Positions 59,433-64,000 of a stretch of 64,000 nucleotides of DNA are shown one piece after another (position 1 is the stretch's first letter; the number at the start of each line of letters is the position of its first letter). The notes under the pieces were generated by a model. The model was not told the DNA's origin. It worked only from the letters and a program-made list of their open reading frames with translations, and made no database searches. The position numbers and the translations under genes were made by a program. Origin of the DNA: JAUIGE01 sp045106685 (GTDB lineage: Bacteria; Bacteroidota; Bacteroidia; J057); the NCBI GenBank assembly GCA_045106685.1, contig JBGCFB010000029.1, positions 1-64,000 of the forward strand. Direction: 5' to 3'.

Positions 59433-60278
59433 ATGAACCCAACCTACGCTACCGCCCAGAAACGTCTTGAAGCATATTATGACCCAGGCGAATCAAAAGC
59501 GACGCTTCAGCTATTAGTAGAAGACTTGCTTGGGCTGAACTGGAGCCGTGTGGCGATGGGCTTGCAGCCTTTGGCTGACGAGGATGCGACCAAGCTTGTG
59601 GACGCAGTAGAGCGTATTATCGCAGGCGAACCGCCTCAACATCTAACAGGAATTGCCTGGTTCTATGGCAGAGCTTTTCAGGTAGATAATCGTGTGCTCA
59701 TTCCGAGGCCCGAAACAGAGGAACTCGTGGCTTGGGTTTTGTCAAAAATGAAGGATCAAGCCTGGCGCATTTTGGACATTGGAACGGGCAGTGGTTGTAT
59801 TCCGATCAGCCTTGCGCTGGAAGCACCGGAGGCGCAGCTTGCTGCGATCGATCTCAGCAAGGAAGCGTTACAAGTCGCATCCCAAAACGCCGAAAAGCTG
59901 GAAGCAAAAGTCTCCTTTTCGCAACATGATATTCTGAATTTCCAGCCTACAGCATTCACTCAACTAGACTGCATCGTCAGTAATCCGCCGTATGTTCCGC
60001 AAGGAGAGTTTGGAGAAATGTCAGCGCGTGTGCGCGATCATGAACCGCGCATGGCGCTTTTTGTACCTGACGAAGATCCGCTTCGATTTTATGAGGCACT
60101 CGCCAAAGCTGGCAATGTCTGGCTTAAACCTGGTGGTCATCTTTTCTGTGAGATCCACGCTGACTATGGAAAAGAAACAGTAGCGCTTTTTGAAAACCAG
60201 GGATATAAAGAGGTTTTTTTACAAAAAGATATGCAGCAACGAGATAGAATGGTGCATGCGGTGAGGGATATGAGGTGA
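59433..60278 (+). CDS. prmC: Peptide chain release factor N5-glutamine methyltransferase
   Basis: Methylates the GGQ glutamine of release factors. The 281-residue protein has an N-terminal helical domain, the SAM-binding DIGTGSG (115-121) and the catalytic NPPY (184-187, in IVSNPPYVPQGE). RPETEELV (92-99) is the usual linker motif. The length is typical. It directly follows the transposase repeat module. Confidence 0.95.
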   Translation: MNPTYATAQKRLEAYYDPGESKATLQLLVEDLLGLNWSRVAMGLQPLADEDATKLVDAVERIIAGEPPQHLTGIAWFYGRAFQVDNRVLIPRPETEELVAWVLSKMKDQAWRILDIGTGSGCIPISLALEAPEAQLAAIDLSKEALQVASQNAEKLEAKVSFSQHDILNFQPTAFTQLDCIVSNPPYVPQGEFGEMSARVRDHEPRMALFVPDEDPLRFYEALAKAGNVWLKPGGHLFCEIHADYGKETVALFENQGYKEVFLQKDMQQRDRMVHAVRDMR

Positions 60279-60455
60279 AAAACAATTGTAATTAGGATCC
60301 TGAGTGTCACTTCTTACCTTACTGGAGATACGACATCAGATTATTAAAAAGAATCCCAGTCAGTAGAATGTCTTGCCAGAGACCTTCCACCAAACTCGTC
60401 GAACGGCGAAAATTGGGTTTCGTATTGATTGAGGTTAATTTGGCACCCAATCATC

Positions 60456-61547
60456 ATGGCAGACACCTTATTTTTCATTCCAGACATCAGCGGCTTTACC
60501 GAGTTTGTACACCAAACTGAAGTAAGGCATAGCCACCATATTGTGGGGGAGTTACTGGAGTTGATCATCGATCAGGACCAACTTGGTCTTGTTGCTGCTG
60601 AGATAGAAGGTGATGCGATCTTGTTTTATAAAAATAAGGATATTCCTAGCGCTGCTGCCATTATCCAGCAGGCGGAACGCATGTTCATGGCTTTTCATAA
60701 GCACCTCGCTTATTACAATCAGCGGCGTGTATGTGATTGCGGCGCTTGCCGCACGGCAAGCGGGCTGAGCCTCAAGATCGTCGTCCACCGTGGCGATGCT
60801 GAAATGCTTAAGGTCAAGCAATTTGTAAAGCCTTACGGCGGAGCAGTAATCGTAGCGCATCGCTTGCTCAAAAATGCAATCCCCAACGATGAATATGTCC
60901 TCATGACTGAGCCGGTGTATCAGCACTCAAGTTTACCAGAACTGAATAAGGAATTTCCTTGGGCACAGTTTACAGAAGGCAGCGATGCATATATGAATAT
61001 CGGTGATACGCCTTATTGCTATATCCCTTTGGGAGGTTTGCACGAGCGCATTCCGATGCCTCCTCCCCCACCCTCATGGACCAAGACCGGTGCGCAGATC
61101 ACTTCCAGCCAGGAAATCGCCTGTTCCTCGGAACATGTGTACCAGGTGTTAACAGATTTGGCGAGAAGGGCCGACTTTCAAAAAGGCGTACGCCGGATTG
61201 ATCACAAAAAAGGAGAGGTCAATCGGGTAGGTGCGGAACACATTTGTATCCTCCCGGTGGGGCAAGCGACATTCGAAACGATCCGTGCACCGCAGCAATC
61301 ACCAGGCACAAAAACCTATGCGGAGTCTACCGCGAGTGTTCCTTTTGTAAAAGAGTTCACTCAACTATTTTCGATATCGGATTGCGAAAAAGGTACCAAG
61401 GTCACCGTCAATGCATTCCTCCAGCCATCAAATTGGATAGGAAAAAGACTCATCCCTTTTTACAAAAAACAACTCTCTAAAGGCCTGGATGAGGTGCTTT
61501 TCGATTTAAAAGAGCTGTGTGAGCGGGAAGCTGAGTTGATTAGCTGA
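60456..61547 (+). CDS. Nucleotidyl-cyclase-like DUF2652 protein with SRPBCC domain
   Basis: A protein of about 363 residues from the ATG at 60456. The first ~190 residues match the class III cyclase plan: FFIPDISGFTEFV (DIxGFT-like, first metal Asp), EIEGDAILFYKN (second metal Asp), a helix, LSLKIVVHRGDAEM and PYGGAVIVAHRLL (like WGxxVNxAxRL). A Cys-rich insert, CDCGACRTAS, is unusual for cyclases. The second half (about 215-355) is an SRPBCC/START-like ligand-binding domain (SQEIACSSEHVYQVLTDLAR). The first part is known as DUF2652. Whether it makes a cyclic nucleotide is unproven, but both metal-binding Asp residues are kept. Confidence 0.8.
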   Translation: MADTLFFIPDISGFTEFVHQTEVRHSHHIVGELLELIIDQDQLGLVAAEIEGDAILFYKNKDIPSAAAIIQQAERMFMAFHKHLAYYNQRRVCDCGACRTASGLSLKIVVHRGDAEMLKVKQFVKPYGGAVIVAHRLLKNAIPNDEYVLMTEPVYQHSSLPELNKEFPWAQFTEGSDAYMNIGDTPYCYIPLGGLHERIPMPPPPPSWTKTGAQITSSQEIACSSEHVYQVLTDLARRADFQKGVRRIDHKKGEVNRVGAEHICILPVGQATFETIRAPQQSPGTKTYAESTASVPFVKEFTQLFSISDCEKGTKVTVNAFLQPSNWIGKRLIPFYKKQLSKGLDEVLFDLKELCEREAELIS

Positions 61548-61620
61548 TTTGATGATTAGCTGATGAATGATTGGGTCATTAGATCATGAGTCATCATTGA
61601 TTATATCGATTGGTTTTACA
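61541..61620. repeat. Family E repeat after the cyclase-like gene
   Basis: TTGATTAGCTGATTTGATGA followed by TTAGCTGATGAATGATTGGG: the same words as at 26899-27000 and, inverted, 45718-45760. Confidence 0.5.
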
Positions 61621-61652
61621 TGGATTAAATACCCCAGGATATACCACCCTTT

Positions 61653-61680
61653 GTAGAGAAAAGGCATGCCTTTTCTCTAC
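61653..61680. repeat. 28-bp palindrome (family C), intergenic copy
   Basis: Perfect palindrome with half GTAGAGAAAAGGCA. Identical to the core at 21104-21131 that lies inside a gene. It abuts the 74-bp tandem array. Confidence 0.9.
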
Positions 61681-61902
61681 CTTTGCCCCAGGGGATAAAT
61701 CCCCGGGCAATAGTAGAAGAAAAAGACGCTAAAGCGTCGAGAACATGAGTGCTTCTTTGCCCCAAATGATAAATCATCGAGCAATAGTGGAAGAAAAAGG
61801 CGCTAAAGCGTTGAGAATTTGAGTGCTTCTTTACCCCAGATGATAAATCATCGGGCAATAGTGGAAGAAAAAGACGCTAAAGCGCCGAGAATTTGAGCGC
61901 TT
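61681..61902. repeat. Three 74-bp tandem units (family B) with two hairpins each
   Basis: Units begin at 61681, 61755 and 61829, with a partial restart at 61903. Each holds a first hairpin (GGGGATAAATCCCC in unit 1; GATGATAAATCATC in unit 3, ATGATAAATCAT in unit 2) and a second (GACGCTAAAGCGTC in unit 1). In the first hairpin both arms have changed together, which keeps it paired. Single divergent copies are at 46738-46818 and 17125-17180. No gene is seen in 61548-61926. Confidence 0.9.
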
Positions 61903-61926
61903 CTTTGCTGAGGCGGAGCCGAAGCA

Positions 61927-62448
61927 CTACTGCTCGTAAAGGGGAATTTGCTCGTACTCGAGTTCTTTTCCGCTGCGCAGTTCTTCAACAAGCTGGTCAG
62001 CTTTTTCTGTTGTGAGCTTGTGGCGGTAACGACGGTTGGTTACCTGGCATACCGGAGCGGTATCGCATGCACCAAGGCACTCGGCTGCGCGCACCCAAAT
62101 ATCGCCTTCGGCGGCATGGCCGTTATCATCGACCTTGAGACTCGTCTTCAGGTGGTCGAGCACCTCAGGGCCTCCTACTACGCTACACGAAAAACAGGTA
62201 CACACCTCGATCAGATGCTTTGGTACCGGCTTTTTGAAATACATGGTGTAAAATGAAGCAACTCCATAGACCTGGCTATAAGGCATATCGACAGTCTTAG
62301 CGACGAGCTTCATCGCATCTTCTGATAACCAGCCAAACTTTTCCTGAGCAATCCAAAGTGCAGGCATTACCGCTGACTTGCGATCAGGGTACTTAGCGAT
62401 GTGGCGCTTGATTTCAGCGATTTCTTCGGTAGAAAAAGTATAGTCCAT
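61927..62448 (-). CDS. nuoE: NADH-quinone oxidoreductase subunit E (2Fe-2S thioredoxin-like)
   Basis: The 24-kDa subunit of complex I, or of a related NAD-linked hydrogenase or formate dehydrogenase. The 173-residue protein has the N-terminal helical domain (MPALWIAQEKFGWLSEDAMK) and the [2Fe-2S] site C-x4-C in EVCTCFSCSVVGG and C-x3-C in ECLGACDTAP. The ATG at 62448 is preferred to 62511, whose extra residues come from a repeat (TTGGGTTTTGAGTTGTGGG on the opposite strand). No nuoF or other complex I gene is adjacent; cysH precedes it after a terminator. Confidence 0.93.
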   Translation of the reverse strand: MDYTFSTEEIAEIKRHIAKYPDRKSAVMPALWIAQEKFGWLSEDAMKLVAKTVDMPYSQVYGVASFYTMYFKKPVPKHLIEVCTCFSCSVVGGPEVLDHLKTSLKVDDNGHAAEGDIWVRAAECLGACDTAPVCQVTNRRYRHKLTTEKADQLVEELRSGKELEYEQIPLYEQ

Positions 62449-62573
62449 TCTGAGTTGTGGGTTTTGAGTTGTGGGTTTTGAGTTATGAGCTTCACATTGA
62501 AATGAACACAAAACTCTAAACGCCTAACACCAAACATAGTATCATTGCGAGGATAAAATTAGGCATTAAATAG

Positions 62574-62602
62574 AAAAACCCTCGCACAGTGCGAAGGTTT
62601 TT
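62574..62602. terminator. Intrinsic terminator between cysH and nuoE
   Basis: AAAAACCCTCGCAC / GTGCGAAGGTTTTT, one mismatch, followed on the plus strand by TTAATTTTTTTT and on the minus strand by TCTATTTAAT. It most likely ends the cysH transcript (minus strand). Confidence 0.75.
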
Positions 62603-62646
62603 AATTTTTTTTAAAAAAATGATTATCGTGTTCGTTTTTGCGAGGC

Positions 62647-62670
62647 AGGGGCGTTTTGCAAAACGCCCCT
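62647..62670. repeat. 24-bp perfect palindrome
   Basis: Half-site AGGGGCGTTTTG; the full site is AGGGGCG...CGCCCCT. It belongs to the same kind of short symmetrical repeat as the 28-bp palindromes at 21104 and 61653, but the sequence differs. Confidence 0.85.
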
Positions 62671-62696
62671 ACAAATCGTGATAATCATTAATGTTC

Positions 62697-63362
62697 CTAC
62701 ACAAAAGACTTTTGGTGTAGGCCACATTCGGTTTTGGCTTTGTTGGCCCAGCGTCCGTTGCGGCCTGTACCTTTAGCGGTACAATGCAGACAACCGACAG
62801 AGCCGTAGCCTTTCGCTTCAAGTGGATGAGCCGGCAGCTCATAAATAAGCTTGTAGGCCTCCGCTTCTTCAAGCGTCATGTCAATAAAGGGGTAAACCTT
62901 CACGATATCGCCATGATTTTCAAAAATCGGACGATTTCGTCGTTTTGGGTCAGCGCCACCGACCATTCCTGAAATCCACACATCGTGGCTTTGTTTCAGC
63001 TTTTGGACGGGACGTACTTTGTTTACATAACAACAAAAGTCGGGATCACTATCCCAGGCACGTTGTTGTCGGGTAAGACCATTGAGGTTACCATCAGGTG
63101 TAACGGTTGTTACAGCAAGTCCTAATTCCTTGGTTAGCTTTTCAGCGTATTGCCAGGTTTCGGGAAAATGGTAGGTAGTGTCGATAAAGTGAACTGGATG
63201 TTTCGGCTTTACCTGTTGGAGCATATGAAGTAGCATGACTGATGTCGTTCCAAAAGAGGAGGTCACCAGTACCCTGTCAAAATCACGAAAAACGCGCTCC
63301 AGGCGTTCTTTGTAATCCGCTTGCGCATACGAGGCGCACAGGGATTTTAGATCGTAAGTCAT
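62697..63362 (-). CDS. cysH: Adenylyl-/phosphoadenylyl-sulfate reductase
   Basis: Reduces APS or PAPS to sulfite with thioredoxin. The 221-residue protein has SSFGTTSVMLLHML (the P-loop-like PAPS fold), the FIDTTYHFPET stretch, the [4Fe-4S] cysteines Cys110-Cys111 (DFCCYVNK) and Cys191/Cys194 (GCLHC), and the catalytic Cys213 in TECGLH. The cluster cysteines point to APS as substrate. No other sulfate-assimilation gene is adjacent. Confidence 0.94.
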   Translation of the reverse strand: MTYDLKSLCASYAQADYKERLERVFRDFDRVLVTSSFGTTSVMLLHMLQQVKPKHPVHFIDTTYHFPETWQYAEKLTKELGLAVTTVTPDGNLNGLTRQQRAWDSDPDFCCYVNKVRPVQKLKQSHDVWISGMVGGADPKRRNRPIFENHGDIVKVYPFIDMTLEEAEAYKLIYELPAHPLEAKGYGSVGCLHCTAKGTGRNGRWANKAKTECGLHQKSFV

Positions 63363-63470
63363 ATGATTACGAGTTTAAAGGGTTAATAAAGTCACCGATA
63401 TGTCAAAGACCTTCATGGAGGTGCGACGCAAATGTACGGAAATGCTTTGGATGGGTTAATTTGGAAGACG

Positions 63471-63610
63471 AGTACATGAGATCACCGTGCAGAGTAGAGA
63501 AATTTGAAGGAAAGACACTTTCTCATTATCTACTATGATCTTTGAAGCCAAAATAGATGTATTGCCTTGACCTCTGGTATTTCTACTCTGCATTCGGATC
63601 TCATGTACTC
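63471..63610. repeat. Long imperfect inverted repeat upstream of cysH
   Basis: GAGTACATGAGATCACCGTG then CAGAGTAGAGAAAT (63471-63504) pairs with ATTTCTACTCTGCATTCGGA then TCTCATGTACTC (63579-63610), about 30 paired bases around a 75-nt centre. No ORF. It covers most of the gap 63363-63616. Confidence 0.8.
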
Positions 63611-63616
63611 ATTTTC

Positions 63617-64000
63617 TTAATCCACTCGAAGGAACTGAGTAGCAGTGTTTCCATTGCGTAGCACTTCATACATCGGGTAGCACTGTATGGGATTTAGGGT
63701 AAAATGGCCACTGAATCGCGGTTCGAGTTTGAGTCTAAAGAGTTTTGTACCTGGATATAAGCGATCGAAGTAAATGATCAGACGATCCTTCTGGTACTCG
63801 CGGTGCGCTTCGCCTCGCATACGCGCGGGCTTCTCCGCCCAAAAGCAATTTGCCGGAATAGGAATCTCCAGCGCAACCTCACTAGCAAACTCCTTCACCT
63901 TAAGAATCACATTCAATTCCAAAGCCACTCCGGCTTGCACGGTGTCCACTAACTTATCATGCTGAAACCAGCGGCGACGAATATCAAATATGCTATCAGC
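63617..64000 (-). CDS. C-terminal end of a large protein, alpha-2-macroglobulin-like (runs off the right edge)
   Basis: The frame is open from the window edge to a TAA at 63617, giving 127 residues. The beginning (ADSIFDIRRRWFQHDKLVDT) has no start codon and continues a longer protein. The rest, with VALELNVILKVKEFASEVAL then EIPIPANCFW, REYQKDRLIIYFDRLYPGTK and SGHFTLNPIQCYPMYEVLRN, resembles the final domain of bacterial alpha-2-macroglobulins (receptor-binding-like beta sandwich, then a short tail). This family traps proteases or guards the envelope. The assignment is by pattern only. Confidence 0.55.
   Translation of the reverse strand, partial: ADSIFDIRRRWFQHDKLVDTVQAGVALELNVILKVKEFASEVALEIPIPANCFWAEKPARMRGEAHREYQKDRLIIYFDRLYPGTKLFRLKLEPRFSGHFTLNPIQCYPMYEVLRNGNTATQFLRVD

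Noticed and set aside
61681..61902. Possible CRISPR array or tandem riboswitches
   Set aside because: The units are contiguous 74-bp repeats without spacers, and lie downstream of genes, between two convergent transcripts.

Overview
The window comes from a Bacteroidota chromosome. The evidence is a C-terminal gliding/type IX sorting domain (34977-37001), a second secreted protein with a Por-type tail (53308-54384), a PorV/PorQ-like outer membrane protein, promoters that fit the phylum's TTTG / TAnnTTTG consensus (for example 29069-29101 and 23272-23304), a folP-cdaA pair and a DUF4846 lipoprotein. The aerobic, accessory-rich content (ergothioneine genes, histidine degradation, alpha-2-macroglobulin-like fragment, VPS10/BNR giant) suggests an environmental member such as Saprospiria or Cytophagia. 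That placement is inference; no rRNA is present.

Layout. 1-9.8 kb: edge of a membrane pyrophosphatase, two secreted proteins, an ABC-F ATPase, a TolC-like channel, an M42 aminopeptidase and hutI. 10-17 kb: a VPS10/BNR-repeat protein, two small membrane proteins, a sigma factor with a membrane TPR partner, and an epimerase. 17-26 kb: an outer-membrane pair (PorQ-like and helix-hairpin-helix barrel), a membrane protein, a PD40 propeller next to a frameshifted GntR regulator, a NUDIX hydrolase and yidC. 26-35 kb: housekeeping genes (folP, cdaA, folB, tRNA-Cys, an OmpA-family protein, dnaE). 35-39 kb: a mosaic type IX-secreted protein and a patatin-CorA fusion. 39.4-42.4 kb: a compact ribosomal-peptide (RiPP) cluster of the grasp-with-spasm type, with an HTH gene, a 71-aa candidate precursor, an ATP-grasp ligase, a coupled 65-aa ORF and a SPASM protein without radical-SAM cysteines. 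42.4-48.7 kb: a TetR regulator, egtB - bestrophin - egtD, a glycosyltransferase and cytidine deaminase. 49-56.6 kb: hutH, a deoxynucleoside kinase, a hybrid histidine kinase, a secreted protein, a MazG-type hydrolase, a MarR/DOMON pair sharing an operator, and plsC. 56.9-64 kb: an M28 peptidase, an IS200-like transposase embedded in repeats, prmC, a cyclase-like/SRPBCC protein, an isolated nuoE, cysH and the 3' end of a large protein at the edge.

A strong secondary theme is the intergenic DNA. It is packed with several families of foldable, dispersed repeats, including REP-like palindromes, 74-bp and 80-bp tandem arrays and a MITE-like element. Some have entered reading frames without breaking them (21082-21166 and 19505-19548). 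The only transposase in the window is a Y1 (HUH) enzyme sitting inside such repeats, which makes a repeat/Y1-transposase relationship worth testing.

The most interesting candidates for new biology are the RiPP cluster at 39.4-42.4 kb with its extra coupled small ORF, the patatin-CorA fusion, and the MarR- and GntR-associated operators that can be read directly from the sequence.
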